Below, one piece after another: positions 30,913 to 39,781 of a stretch of 64,000 nucleotides of DNA. A program made the position numbers and the translations under genes. Source of the stretch: Variovorax ginsengisoli (GTDB lineage: Bacteria > Pseudomonadota > Gammaproteobacteria > Burkholderiales > Burkholderiaceae_C); contig NZ_RCZJ01000002.1 in assembly GCF_006438845.1 (NCBI RefSeq), positions 447,145-511,144 of the forward strand, read 5' to 3'. Under the pieces are notes generated by a model. It saw only the letters and a program-made list of their open reading frames with translations. It was not told where the DNA came from and did not search any database. Position 1 is the first letter of the stretch; every line of letters begins with the position of its first letter.

Positions 30913-31644
30913 ATGGCCAACCGACCTCACATCCTGGTCGTCGACGACGACGACGCCATTCGCGAACTCGTCGCCACCTACCTTACCGACAACGAATTCC
31001 GCGTGAGTGGCGCTGCCAACGGTGCGGAAATGAAGCAGGCGCTGCAGGACCACGTGATCGACCTGGTGCTGCTTGACCTCCGCCTGAACGGCGAAGACGG
31101 CATGCAGCTGGCGCGCGGCCTGCGCGACAGCGGCGAGATTCCGGTGATCATCGTCACCGGCCGCCTCGAGGAAGCCGACCGGGTGATGGGCCTGGAGCTG
31201 GCTGCCGACGACTATGTGACCAAGCCCTTCAGCAACCGCGAAATGCTGGCGCGCATTCGCGCGGTGCTGCGTCGCTCCCAGAAACGTGGCGATGGCGTCG
31301 CCAGCGCGCAGGACACGCAGCGCCGCGCCTACCGCTTCGACGGCTGGGAGCTGAACCTGTTGGCCCGCCGCTTGACCGACCCCGACGGTCGCCGCGTCGA
31401 GCTGAGCAACGGCGAGTTCAACCTGCTGCAGGCGCTGTGCGAGGCGCCGCAGCGCGTGCTGTCGCGCGACCGCCTTCTCGAGCTGTCGCGCCTGCACGGT
31501 GCCGAGGTGTACGACCGCTCCATCGACGTCCAGATCCTGCGCTTGCGCCGCAAGATCGAAGGCGACCCGTCGTCGCCGCGCTTCATCCAGACCGAGCGCG
31601 GGGCCGGCTACGTCTTCAACACGCCGGTCGATGTGCTGAACTGA
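30913..31644 (+). CDS. OmpR-family DNA-binding response regulator
   Basis: A 243-residue regulator. The receiver domain (1-120) has DDDD at 11-14, phospho-acceptor Asp55 and the conserved lysine in YVTKPFS. The winged-helix output domain (about 140-235) has SNGEFNLL and the closing ERGAGYVF motif. It diverges from the receiver and hybrid-kinase genes, so it is the likely output partner. ATG 30913 is used because it opens the receiver; the upstream 100 in-frame codons are antisense to the neighbouring gene. An AraC gene follows after 10 bases. Confidence 0.92.
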   Translation: MANRPHILVVDDDDAIRELVATYLTDNEFRVSGAANGAEMKQALQDHVIDLVLLDLRLNGEDGMQLARGLRDSGEIPVIIVTGRLEEADRVMGLELAADDYVTKPFSNREMLARIRAVLRRSQKRGDGVASAQDTQRRAYRFDGWELNLLARRLTDPDGRRVELSNGEFNLLQALCEAPQRVLSRDRLLELSRLHGAEVYDRSIDVQILRLRRKIEGDPSSPRFIQTERGAGYVFNTPVDVLN

Positions 31645-31654
31645 GCGGCGCCGC

Positions 31655-32560
31655 ATGACCGCCGTCGCCGCCTCGCCCAGCCGCTTTGCCCGGCAGCTCG
31701 CGCGGCAATACGGACTCGACGAGGTCGAGGCCTCGCGCGCGGACACGCGTCGGCTGGACATGGCGCGCATGCGGTACGTGCAAGCGCATCTCTTCGTGCT
31801 GCCGCCGCTGCCGGCCGACGACGCCTTTGTCGTCAGCGTCGAACTGTCGCGCGCCGGAAGCCGCCGCTTCTTCCAGAAAGGCGGGGAGACCCACCTCGGG
31901 CTGCTGGAGGCCGGCACGGTGCACATTGCCGACCTCGCGACGCGCCCGTCGGCCTACGTCTGCAGCCCGTTCCATTCGGTGCTGTTCCGCATCACGCGGG
32001 CAGCGCTGGACGACTTCGCCCAGGAATCGGGCGTGGCCGCAGTCGGCGCGCTGCGCTGCACGCCCGGCACCGCCGACCCGGTGCTCACGCACCTCGCGGC
32101 CGCCCTGCTGCCTTCGCTGCAACAGCCGACCGAAGCCAGCGCCCTCTTCCTCGACCAGATGGCGCTCGCGCTGTATGCCCACGTCGCGCATGCCTACGGC
32201 GGCACGGCGCCTCGTGTCGGCGCGACGGCGGGCCTGGCGCCGTGGCAGGAGCGCCGCTCGCGCGAACTGCTCAGCGCCGACCTGGCGCACGACCTGTCGC
32301 TGGCCGAGATCGCCGCGGCGTGCGGCCTGTCGCGCAGCCACTTCGGCAAGGCTTTCAAGACCACCACCGGCCAGACCCCGCACGCCTGGCGCACGGCGCA
32401 GCGCATCGAAGCCGCGCAGAAGCTGCTGCGCGACGACAACGCCTCGCTCCCGGAGATCGCCGTCGCCTGCGGCTTTGCGGACCAGAGCCACCTGACGCGC
32501 GTGTTCGGCGCGCGGGTGGGCACATCGCCAGCGGCGTGGCGGCGCTTGCGGCGCGGCTAA
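31655..32560 (+). CDS. AraC-family transcriptional regulator
   Basis: A 301-residue regulator with an N-terminal AraC-type sensing domain and a C-terminal double helix-turn-helix (from about 205; GLSRSHFGKAFK and CGFADQSHLTRVF). It lies 10 bases after the OmpR-type gene and is probably co-transcribed. It overlaps the convergent LysR gene by 4 bases. It is clearly a paralogue of the AraC gene at 40661, with the same length, the same DPVL-HL region and a similar DNA-binding half. Confidence 0.85.
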   Translation: MTAVAASPSRFARQLARQYGLDEVEASRADTRRLDMARMRYVQAHLFVLPPLPADDAFVVSVELSRAGSRRFFQKGGETHLGLLEAGTVHIADLATRPSAYVCSPFHSVLFRITRAALDDFAQESGVAAVGALRCTPGTADPVLTHLAAALLPSLQQPTEASALFLDQMALALYAHVAHAYGGTAPRVGATAGLAPWQERRSRELLSADLAHDLSLAEIAAACGLSRSHFGKAFKTTTGQTPHAWRTAQRIEAAQKLLRDDNASLPEIAVACGFADQSHLTRVFGARVGTSPAAWRRLRRG

Positions 32561-33471
32561 CCCGCGAGCGCTGGCGGCAGGATTGCCGGCACCAGTTCCC
32601 GCTGCAGCCGCGCCCGCCACCACTTGAGCGCCTCGCCCGTGGCCGTGGGCTTCCAGGCCAGCCAGAAGGTTTCTTCCGGGCGTGACTCCTCGCAGGCCAA
32701 TTCGACGAGCGTGCCGCGCGCCAGCGCCTCGCGAACACAGTCGCGCGGCAGAAAGCCATGGCCGAGGCCATCGATCTGGCAGGCGATCTTGGCGGCCATC
32801 GACGGCACCGTGAGCCGGCGCTGGCCCGGCAGCAGGCCGATGGTGCGGTCGGACAGCGTCCGCGCGCCGTCGCCGACCACCACGGCCGTGTGCTGCAGCA
32901 GATCGGCGCGTGTGAGCGGGCGGCGCAGCATCGCCAGCGGGTGCGTGGGTGCCACGCAGAAGGCGAAGGACAGGCTGCCCACGGCGACCGCCTTGTAGCC
33001 GCCGCCGGCCGGGCCATCGCTGGCGGCGACGATGAGGTCGGCGCGGCCGTCGCGCAGCGCTTCCCAGGTGCCGGTCATGGTGTCGCAGCCGATGCGCAGG
33101 CGCGTGCCGCAGTTCAGGTCCTCGAACGCGCGAATGTCGTGGTTGAAGGCGCTGGTGGGGATGAGCGAGTCGTGCACCAGCCGCAGCTCCGACTCGAAGC
33201 CGGTGGCGATCTGCCGCATGCGCGATTCGAGTTCGCCCGCCGCGGCGATGAGCCAGCGTCCTTCCTTGAGCATCTCCTGGCCGGCCGGCGTGAGAGTGAC
33301 GCGCGGCCCCTGCCGCGTGAAGAGCGCGAGGCCGAGTTGCTCTTCGAGCTTGCCGATGGCGTAGGAGATGGTCGAGGGCACCTTGTGCAGCCGCTCCGAC
33401 GCCGCCGCGAAAGAGCCGTGGCGCGCGATGGCGTCGACCAGCTCGATCGCCTCCAGCGTGAGTTTCAGCAT
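32557..33471 (-). CDS. LysR-family regulator, probably of the divergent pirin gene
   Basis: A 304-residue LysR regulator. The winged-helix N-terminus reads IARHGSFAAASERLHKVPST, then the ligand domain follows. It is divergent from the pirin gene, leaving a 193-bp gap that contains GATTAATC and CGATCGATCG palindromes near 33485-33513. A common LysR arrangement is control of the divergent gene, which here would be pirin. The ligand is unknown. Confidence 0.87.
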   Translation of the reverse strand: MLKLTLEAIELVDAIARHGSFAAASERLHKVPSTISYAIGKLEEQLGLALFTRQGPRVTLTPAGQEMLKEGRWLIAAAGELESRMRQIATGFESELRLVHDSLIPTSAFNHDIRAFEDLNCGTRLRIGCDTMTGTWEALRDGRADLIVAASDGPAGGGYKAVAVGSLSFAFCVAPTHPLAMLRRPLTRADLLQHTAVVVGDGARTLSDRTIGLLPGQRRLTVPSMAAKIACQIDGLGHGFLPRDCVREALARGTLVELACEESRPEETFWLAWKPTATGEALKWWRARLQRELVPAILPPALAG

Positions 33472-33484
33472 CGGAATGCCTCCA

Positions 33485-33513
33485 GATTAATCATCGAAAT
33501 CATCGATCGATCG
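33485..33513. promoter_or_regulatory. AT-rich palindromes in the LysR/pirin divergent promoter
   Basis: GATTAATC (33485-33492) and CGATCGATCG (33504-33513) lie just upstream of the LysR start, in the only AT-rich part of the gap. They could be LysR binding sites. The evidence is the symmetry alone. Confidence 0.3.
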
Positions 33514-33664
33514 GCCATAAACGTTTCAGCATGCGATGGGGCATTGCGCTCGATACTTTCCTCACGCCACGAACTTCTCCGCCTGAACATCTCGCGATTG
33601 ATCGCAGATTGGGCTTCAGGCAGATCGTGAATTTCATCGACAGAGGAATGACAAGGAACGCATC

Positions 33665-34384
33665 ATGCTCGAACTTCGCAAAGCCGACCAGCGCGGCGTC
33701 GCCAACCACGGCTGGCTCCGCTCGCGCCACACCTTCTCCTTCGGCCACTACCACGACGCCAAGCAGCAGGGCTTCTCCGATTTGCTGGTCATCAACGACG
33801 ACCGGGTCGACCCGGCGCAGGGTTTCGGCACGCACCCGCACCGCGACATGGAGATCTTTTCGTACGTGCTCGACGGCGCCCTGGCCCACCAGGATTCGAT
33901 GGGCACCGGCTCGGTCATCCGTCCGGGCGACGTGCAGATGATGAGCGCCGGCACCGGCGTGCGGCACAGCGAGTACAACCACTCGAAGACCGACAGCGTG
34001 CACTTCCTGCAGATCTGGATCGTGCCGTCGGTGAAGGGCGCCGCACCGCGCTACCAGCAGGTGCATTTCAGCGACGCCGAAAAGCGCGGCCGGCTGCGCC
34101 TCATCGCCTCGCCCGAAGGCACCGACGGCTCGCTCGGCGTGCATCAGGACATGCGGATGTACGCCGGCCTGTTCGATGGCGCCGAAAGCACGACGCTCGA
34201 TGTCGGCCCCGACCGTTACGCGTACGTGCATGTGGCACGCGGCAGCGTCGAGGTCAACGGCGAGAAGCTGGGCGAAGGCGATGGCGTCCGCATCCGCGAC
34301 GAACGCCAGCTGCGCTTCGCCAAGGGCGAGCAGGCCGAGGTGCTGGTGTTCGACCTGCGGCCGCTCGAGCGGCCGACGATGTAA
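33665..34384 (+). CDS. Pirin family protein (YhhW-like)
   Basis: A 239-residue bicupin of the pirin family. The metal-binding cupin motif THPHRDMEIFSYVLDG and the downstream GVRHSEYNHS provide three His and one Glu. E. coli YhhW, of similar size, has quercetin 2,3-dioxygenase activity in vitro. AAGGAACGCATC precedes ATG 33665. It is convergent with the SLAC1-like gene, 57 bases apart. The physiological substrate is unknown. Confidence 0.9.
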   Translation: MLELRKADQRGVANHGWLRSRHTFSFGHYHDAKQQGFSDLLVINDDRVDPAQGFGTHPHRDMEIFSYVLDGALAHQDSMGTGSVIRPGDVQMMSAGTGVRHSEYNHSKTDSVHFLQIWIVPSVKGAAPRYQQVHFSDAEKRGRLRLIASPEGTDGSLGVHQDMRMYAGLFDGAESTTLDVGPDRYAYVHVARGSVEVNGEKLGEGDGVRIRDERQLRFAKGEQAEVLVFDLRPLERPTM

Positions 34385-34441
34385 ACAAGGCGCAGGACCT
34401 GCTGTCGCCCGAGGGGCGGATGCTGCTGGGCCCGTGAAGGC

Positions 34442-35443
34442 TCAGTCCTCGTGGAACGCCGCCCCGCTCGCCAGGTGCAGCGCGGTGCGCACGCCGATCC
34501 ACAGGACGACAACCGTGGCGACCGTCAGCGCACAGAGCGCGATGGCCGCGGTGTACCGACTCGGCCGCGCCTGGTAGTAGGCCAGCGCGGCGCCGGCCCA
34601 GCCGTCGGCCGGGAAGGTCATGGCCCACCAGCTCATGAAGAAGGCGCCGTGCGCTGCATGGTGGATCAGCGTCGCCAGCAGCACGGCGATGAAGAGCGCC
34701 AGGCAATAGAAGATGTCGCCCAGGGCGCCAGCGTGCCCGCCGGTGAAGGCCAGGTACGACGACAGGCCGATGGACGGCGGCGCCAGCAGGATGAACAGCG
34801 TGGGCATGCTGCGCTGGCTCATGGCGGGCACGAACAGCACGCGGTGCAGCACGATGGTGAAGAAGGCGAGCCAGAGGATCAGGCCGACCGAGAAGAAGAA
34901 CCAGCTGATCTCGACATGGCCCAGCGGCACGCCACCGATCGGGATCAGGATGTTGCCCACCACCGGGATGAACCACGCCGGGGTCAGCACGCCTTCGTCC
35001 TGCGCATGCAGGATCCAACGCCGGATCAGCGTGACGGCCAGCACGAAGTGCAGCATCGCACCGACCCACCACAGCCCCTCGGCCACGCCGTGAGCGTAGG
35101 GGCGAAGGCCGATCGACAGCACCACGGCCGCCACCGAGATGGTCGGGAAGAAGCTGGAGCGCACCGGGTGCGCGAACTCTTCCCGCACCGCCGGAAAATG
35201 AAGGCTCAGCTTCAACAGGTGTGTGACGGCCAGCACGCCGAAGAGCAGCACGGCCAGGCCCAGCAGCAGCTCGCTCACCAGCACCGGCGCGCCGAAAACG
35301 CGGTGCGCCAGCGCCCAGGCGTTGGCCAGGCCGCCGATGCCCATCACCATGCCGAACATCGCGACCGACAGGCGCGCCAGCAAGGGCGGCTCGGGGATCA
35401 TGGCCCCATCGCCCGGCGGCAGCTGGGCCGCCGTCTCGCTCAT
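34442..35443 (-). CDS. SLAC1/TehA-family anion channel or tellurite-resistance-like transporter
   Basis: A 333-residue membrane protein with about ten hydrophobic helices, in the pattern of the TehA/SLAC1 channel family (FGMVMGIGGLANAW in helix 1, SWWAMTFPADGWAGAAL near helix 9). The fold passes small anions. ATG 35443 overlaps the MFS stop as ATGA. It is the last gene of a six-gene operon. The substrate is unknown; tellurite resistance is a side effect in E. coli. Confidence 0.83.
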   Translation of the reverse strand: MSETAAQLPPGDGAMIPEPPLLARLSVAMFGMVMGIGGLANAWALAHRVFGAPVLVSELLLGLAVLLFGVLAVTHLLKLSLHFPAVREEFAHPVRSSFFPTISVAAVVLSIGLRPYAHGVAEGLWWVGAMLHFVLAVTLIRRWILHAQDEGVLTPAWFIPVVGNILIPIGGVPLGHVEISWFFFSVGLILWLAFFTIVLHRVLFVPAMSQRSMPTLFILLAPPSIGLSSYLAFTGGHAGALGDIFYCLALFIAVLLATLIHHAAHGAFFMSWWAMTFPADGWAGAALAYYQARPSRYTAAIALCALTVATVVVLWIGVRTALHLASGAAFHED

Positions 35444-37080
35444 GAAGGCTCCTGCGCCGCCTGCGCGCCGTGGGCCGCGGCGCGCGCATGCTTCATGTCC
35501 AGCGCAAGGAAGTGGTGCACCACCGGCTTTTCCGGTCCGATGTGGAACTGGATCGCCGCGCTCTGCAGGTCGGCATCGGCGTTCGACACGCGCTGGTGCT
35601 GGCGCAGGTGCTCGGCCCACGATTCGACCAGGAACCACTCCATCAGGCATTCGCGGTCGTTGGTGTGCTCGGTGATGCCCCAGGCATAGGCGCCATCGCG
35701 GCGGCGTTCCAGCGAGAGCTTCTCGAGCGCCTGCAGGAAGGCCGGCTGGTCTTCGGGGCGGATGCGGTATTCGATCTGCACCATGACCGGCCCACGGTCG
35801 TGCGCCACCGGCGCGCTGAGCAGGGGCTCGGGCCAGTGGTTCGACGCCTGCAGGTCGGCCTCGCCGGTCGGCAGCCGGACGCGGTGGAAGACGAAGGCCA
35901 CCACTGCCAGCCCTGCCGCGCCGATGAGCAGCGTCGTCGGCACGCCGAGCTCCTGCGCGATCAGGCCCCAGCCGAGGCTGCCGCCCGCCATCGCGCCGTT
36001 GAAGACGGTCAGGTAGATCGCCAGCCCGCGGCCGCGCACCCAGTTCGGCAGCACCGCCTGCGCCACGCCGTTGAGCGTGGTGAGCGCGATGATCCAGCCC
36101 ACGCCCAGCAGCAGCATCAACAGCACTGCGACCCATTGCGGCGGCGCGAAAGACAACGCGCACATCACGACCGCCGAGATGAGCGACGCTGCCAGCACCA
36201 GGCCGTCGGCATCGAGCTTCGCGCGCATCCGCGGCAGCAGCACTGCGCCGAGGATGGCGCCCGCACCCACCGCACCGAGCATCACGCCGTAGAAGCCGGC
36301 GGTGCCTCCGAGCATCTTGCGGGCGACCAGCGGCAGCAGCGCCCACACCGAACTGGCGAACAGGAAGAACACCGCTGCACGCAGCAGCACCACGTGCAGC
36401 TCGCGGCTCGCCTTGGCGTAGCGCAGGCCGGCTCGGAAGGCGCCGAAGAACTGCTCGGACAGGCCCGTGTCGACCGTGGCCGGGCGCTTCCACCACAGCA
36501 GGGCCGCCACCACGAACACATAGCTCAACACGTCGGCACCGTAGGCGAACGACGCCCCGAAGCTCGCCAGCAGCAGGCCGCCGGCGGCCGGGCCGATCGC
36601 GCGGGCGATGTTGATGCCCAGCGAGTTCAGCGCCACCGCGTTTTTCAGGTCGGACCGCGGCACCAGCTCCGGCACGATCGATTGCCAGGTCGGCCCCATG
36701 AGCGCGGCGCCGATGCCGCCGACGAAGGTCAGCGCCACCAGGTACTCGACCGTCAGCGTGTTGGTGCGCGAGAGCACCAGCAGCGTCCCGCTCACGCAGG
36801 CCAGCATGATCTGGATGAAGATCAGGAAGCGGCGGCGGTCGAGGATGTCCGACAGCACGCCGGCCGGAATGGCGAGCAGGAAGATCGGCAGTGTGGCGGC
36901 GGTCTGGATCAGCGCCACCGCCGTCGGGCTGGCCGACAGCTCGGTCACCATCCACGAACTCGCAACGTCGCGCATGAAGCTCCCGACGTTGCCGAGCACC
37001 GTGGCGGCCCACAACACGGCGAAGACGGGGCGGCGCAGCGGGGCGAAGCTGCCCGCCGTCGAAGTGCGCTCAGTGCTCAT
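35440..37080 (-). CDS. MFS exporter with fused C-terminal ABM-like domain
   Basis: A 546-residue protein. Residues about 10-415 form a 12-helix MFS transporter of the enterobactin-exporter (MFS_3) group. The last 110 residues (from VQIEYRIRPEDQPAFLQAL to FHIGPEKPVVHHF) form an antibiotic-biosynthesis-monooxygenase-like ferredoxin-fold domain. ATG 37080 is preferred over the adjacent in-frame GTG 37083. It overlaps the DoxX gene by 11 bases and the SLAC1-like gene by 4. Confidence 0.85.
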   Translation of the reverse strand: MSTERTSTAGSFAPLRRPVFAVLWAATVLGNVGSFMRDVASSWMVTELSASPTAVALIQTAATLPIFLLAIPAGVLSDILDRRRFLIFIQIMLACVSGTLLVLSRTNTLTVEYLVALTFVGGIGAALMGPTWQSIVPELVPRSDLKNAVALNSLGINIARAIGPAAGGLLLASFGASFAYGADVLSYVFVVAALLWWKRPATVDTGLSEQFFGAFRAGLRYAKASRELHVVLLRAAVFFLFASSVWALLPLVARKMLGGTAGFYGVMLGAVGAGAILGAVLLPRMRAKLDADGLVLAASLISAVVMCALSFAPPQWVAVLLMLLLGVGWIIALTTLNGVAQAVLPNWVRGRGLAIYLTVFNGAMAGGSLGWGLIAQELGVPTTLLIGAAGLAVVAFVFHRVRLPTGEADLQASNHWPEPLLSAPVAHDRGPVMVQIEYRIRPEDQPAFLQALEKLSLERRRDGAYAWGITEHTNDRECLMEWFLVESWAEHLRQHQRVSNADADLQSAAIQFHIGPEKPVVHHFLALDMKHARAAAHGAQAAQEPS

Positions 37081-37477
37081 CACGCCCCTTCAGGTCGTGC
37101 CAGGCCACCAGCAGGAAGCCACCAACCAGGCCCCAGTGTTCGAAGAAGGAATTGGCGGCCATGAAGCGCTCGGGCATGGCCATCTCCCAGAAGCGGTTGG
37201 CCACGAAGGTCGCCATCAGCGTGAAGCCCGCGAGGCCCAGCGCACCGAGCCAGCGGTAGAAGCCGGTGAGGATCATCAATGCCGCGCCGAACTCGAACAC
37301 GATGACCACCGCGGCCATCGGCCCCGCGGGCGAAATGCCGAAGTGGTTCATCTCGGCGATGGCCGACGGGAAGTCGGTCGCCTTGTTGAAGCCGCCCTGC
37401 AGGTAGGCGGCGCAGAGGAAGAGCAGCGCGAGCCAGTGCACGGCCCGCGTGGTGAAGAGGCGTCGAAGTGCGGCCAT
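37070..37477 (-). CDS. DoxX family membrane protein
   Basis: A 135-residue protein with four hydrophobic helices and the DoxX-family opening (LLFLCAAYLQGGFNKATDF). DoxX-type proteins are small quinone-pool or redox-linked membrane proteins with varied roles. The long open frame upstream is a shadow of the amidohydrolase gene; ATG 37477 lies 2 bases after that gene's stop. Its role here is unknown. Confidence 0.83.
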   Translation of the reverse strand: MAALRRLFTTRAVHWLALLFLCAAYLQGGFNKATDFPSAIAEMNHFGISPAGPMAAVVIVFEFGAALMILTGFYRWLGALGLAGFTLMATFVANRFWEMAMPERFMAANSFFEHWGLVGGFLLVAWHDLKGRDEH

Positions 37478-37479
37478 CC

Positions 37480-39477
37480 TCAGACGGCCCAGCAGGCGCA
37501 GCCCAGGGCGCCCCAGAAACTCTTCAGGTCGGTGATGGGCAATTGGCTGCTCCAGGCCGTCGCGTGCTGGTGGCCGTGCACGTTGCAGTCGTTGGCGCAG
37601 GCGCAGTCGGCCGCCATGCGGCGCATCGCGGCCTGCATCGGCTTGCCTTCCTTGTCGCCCCATGCGCCGTAGCCGCCAAAGCTGCGCACCGGCGACCAGT
37701 CCGGCATGGCCGGCGGCGGAGCGCCGTCGTCGTGCGCCTGGAACGGACCCGCGGCGTACACCACCTTGCCGCCGACCATCGTCAGCAGTGCCGTGGTGTC
37801 GGCGATCTCGGATTCGGGGCAGGCGAAGAAGTCGCGATCGGGCACCACCAGGTCGGCCAGCTGGCCGGCCTCGATGCGGCCCTTCTTGCCGATCTCGTTG
37901 GAGAACCAGGTGACGTTCTCGGTCCACATGCGCAGGGCCGCTTCGCGGTCGAGGCAGTTGCGCTGCGGCGTCAGTTGCAGGCCGCCGACCGTCTTGCCGG
38001 TGACCAGCCATGACAGCGAGACCCACGGGTTGTACGACGCGACGCGCGTGGCGTCGGTGCCGGCAGACACCTTCACGCCCTTCTCCAGCATGCGCTTGAC
38101 CGGCGGCGTCGCCTCGGCCGCCGCGGCGCCGTAGCGCTCGACGAAGTATTCGCCCTGGTAGGCCATGCGGTGCTGCACCGCGATGCCGCCGCCCAACGCC
38201 GCGATGCGGTCGATGGACTGCTCGGAGATCGTTTCGCAGTGGTCGAAGAACCAATTCAGGCCGGCCAGCGGCGTATCGCGATTCACCTTCTCGAAGACGT
38301 CGAGCGCGCGCTCGATGGTCTCGTCATAGGTGGCATGCAGCCGCCACGGCCACTTGTTCTGCACCAGCACGCGCACGACCTCTTCCAGCTCGCCTTCCAT
38401 CTCGGGCGCCATGTCGGGCCGCGGCTGGCGGAAGTCCTCGAAGTCGGCCGCGGAGAACACCAGCATCTCGCCCGCGCCGTTGTGGCGGAAGTAGTCGTCG
38501 CCCTGTTTGTACTTGGACGTGGCGGTCCAGTTCAGGAAGTCTTCCTTCTCCTGCTTGGGCTTCTGCGTGAAGAGGTTGTAGGCCAGGCGGATGGTGAGCT
38601 GGCCGGCGTCGGCCAGCTGCTGGATCACCTGGTAGTCCTCGGGGAAGTTCTGGAAGCCGCCGCCCGCGTCGATGGCACCCGTCACGCCGAGCCGGTTGAG
38701 CTCGCGCATGAAGTGGCGCGTGGAATTGATCTGGTATTCGAAGGGCAGCTTGGGGCCCTTGGCCAGCGTCGCGTACAGGATGCTCGCATTGGGCTTGGCC
38801 AGCAGCAGGCCGCTGGGGTTGCCGGCCGCGTCGCGCACGATCTCGCCGCCGGGTGGCGCGGGCGTGTCCTTGGTGTAGCCGACGGCGCGCAGCGCGGCGC
38901 CGTTGAGCAAGGCACGGTCATAAAGGTGCAGCAGGAAGACCGGCGTGTCGGGCGCCACGGCGTTGAGCTCGGCGATGGTCGGCAGCCGCTTCTCGGCGAA
39001 CTGGTGCTCGGTGAAACCGCCGACCACGCGCACCCATTGCGGCGCGGGCGTGATCGCGACCTGGCGCTTGAGCATCGCCATCGCGTCGGCCAGGCTGCGC
39101 ACGCCGTCCCAGCGCAGCTCGAGGTTGAAGTTGAGCCCGCCGCGGATGATGTGCAGGTGGTTGTCGATCAGGCCGGGCAGCGCGGCGCGGCCTTGCAGGT
39201 CGATCATGCGGGTGCCGTCGCGCTTGAGCGCCAGCACGTCCGCGTCGCGGCCCACGTGCGTGAAATGGCCACCACGGATGGCGACGGCCGTCGCGGTGGG
39301 GTTGGCACGGTCCAGCGTGGTGAAACGGCCGTTGTGCAGGATGAGTTCGGGGGGTTGGGCATCGACCATGTCGGGCATCCTTGAAGAGCGTTGTTGCGCC
39401 AGGGCAGGCGCTGCGAGGGCGGCGCCCAGTGCGCCGAGAAAGTGACGGCGGGGCTGGGGGTCGGCGCTGTCGGTCAT
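37480..39477 (-). CDS. Tat-exported amidohydrolase, YtcJ-like
   Basis: A 665-residue metal-dependent hydrolase of the amidohydrolase 3 (YtcJ) family. The N-terminus carries a Tat signal (RRHFLGALGAALAAPALAQ, about 11-29). The metal-binding motif DNHLH is at about 100-105; HATYD, DHCETIS and SAGTDAT follow. The C-terminus is cysteine-rich (ADCACANDCN and GALGCACW), which is unusual. The start overlaps the XapX stop by 4 bases. A periplasmic location is inferred from the Tat signal. The substrate is unknown. Confidence 0.85.
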   Translation of the reverse strand: MTDSADPQPRRHFLGALGAALAAPALAQQRSSRMPDMVDAQPPELILHNGRFTTLDRANPTATAVAIRGGHFTHVGRDADVLALKRDGTRMIDLQGRAALPGLIDNHLHIIRGGLNFNLELRWDGVRSLADAMAMLKRQVAITPAPQWVRVVGGFTEHQFAEKRLPTIAELNAVAPDTPVFLLHLYDRALLNGAALRAVGYTKDTPAPPGGEIVRDAAGNPSGLLLAKPNASILYATLAKGPKLPFEYQINSTRHFMRELNRLGVTGAIDAGGGFQNFPEDYQVIQQLADAGQLTIRLAYNLFTQKPKQEKEDFLNWTATSKYKQGDDYFRHNGAGEMLVFSAADFEDFRQPRPDMAPEMEGELEEVVRVLVQNKWPWRLHATYDETIERALDVFEKVNRDTPLAGLNWFFDHCETISEQSIDRIAALGGGIAVQHRMAYQGEYFVERYGAAAAEATPPVKRMLEKGVKVSAGTDATRVASYNPWVSLSWLVTGKTVGGLQLTPQRNCLDREAALRMWTENVTWFSNEIGKKGRIEAGQLADLVVPDRDFFACPESEIADTTALLTMVGGKVVYAAGPFQAHDDGAPPPAMPDWSPVRSFGGYGAWGDKEGKPMQAAMRRMAADCACANDCNVHGHQHATAWSSQLPITDLKSFWGALGCACWAV

Positions 39478-39767
39478 GCGTTGCGGTCCGTGATCGGGGC
39501 CACGCCGGAAGCCACGGGCTGCGCCGGTTTGGCGCATTGCGGCAGCTCGCCGAACATGTGCGGCTTGACCTGGTGGTCCAGCCAGGAACTGCCGGGCGGC
39601 GTGGCGTCGAACAGGCGCTTGACGAGCGGCGGCAACTGCTCGCCCGCCAGGATGCCCAGCAACCCGACCAGGGCGATGATCGGCGGCGCCGGCGATCGCA
39701 CGCTGAAGAGCGCGTAGATGACGCCGACCAGCACGCCCAGCGCGAGGGAAACGATGTACGGCTTCAT
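39474..39767 (-). CDS. XapX domain protein (DUF1427)
   Basis: A 97-residue protein with two hydrophobic helices (about 5-24 and 29-45), the second ending in the XapX-type PPIIALVGLLGILAGEQ. A Pro-rich tail follows. XapX proteins are small membrane proteins of unknown role often found beside amidohydrolases or isochorismatases. It overlaps the amidohydrolase start and lies 14 bases after the isochorismatase-like gene. Confidence 0.82.
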   Translation of the reverse strand: MKPYIVSLALGVLVGVIYALFSVRSPAPPIIALVGLLGILAGEQLPPLVKRLFDATPPGSSWLDHQVKPHMFGELPQCAKPAQPVASGVAPITDRNA

Positions 39768-39781
39768 CACGCGCTTTCCGC

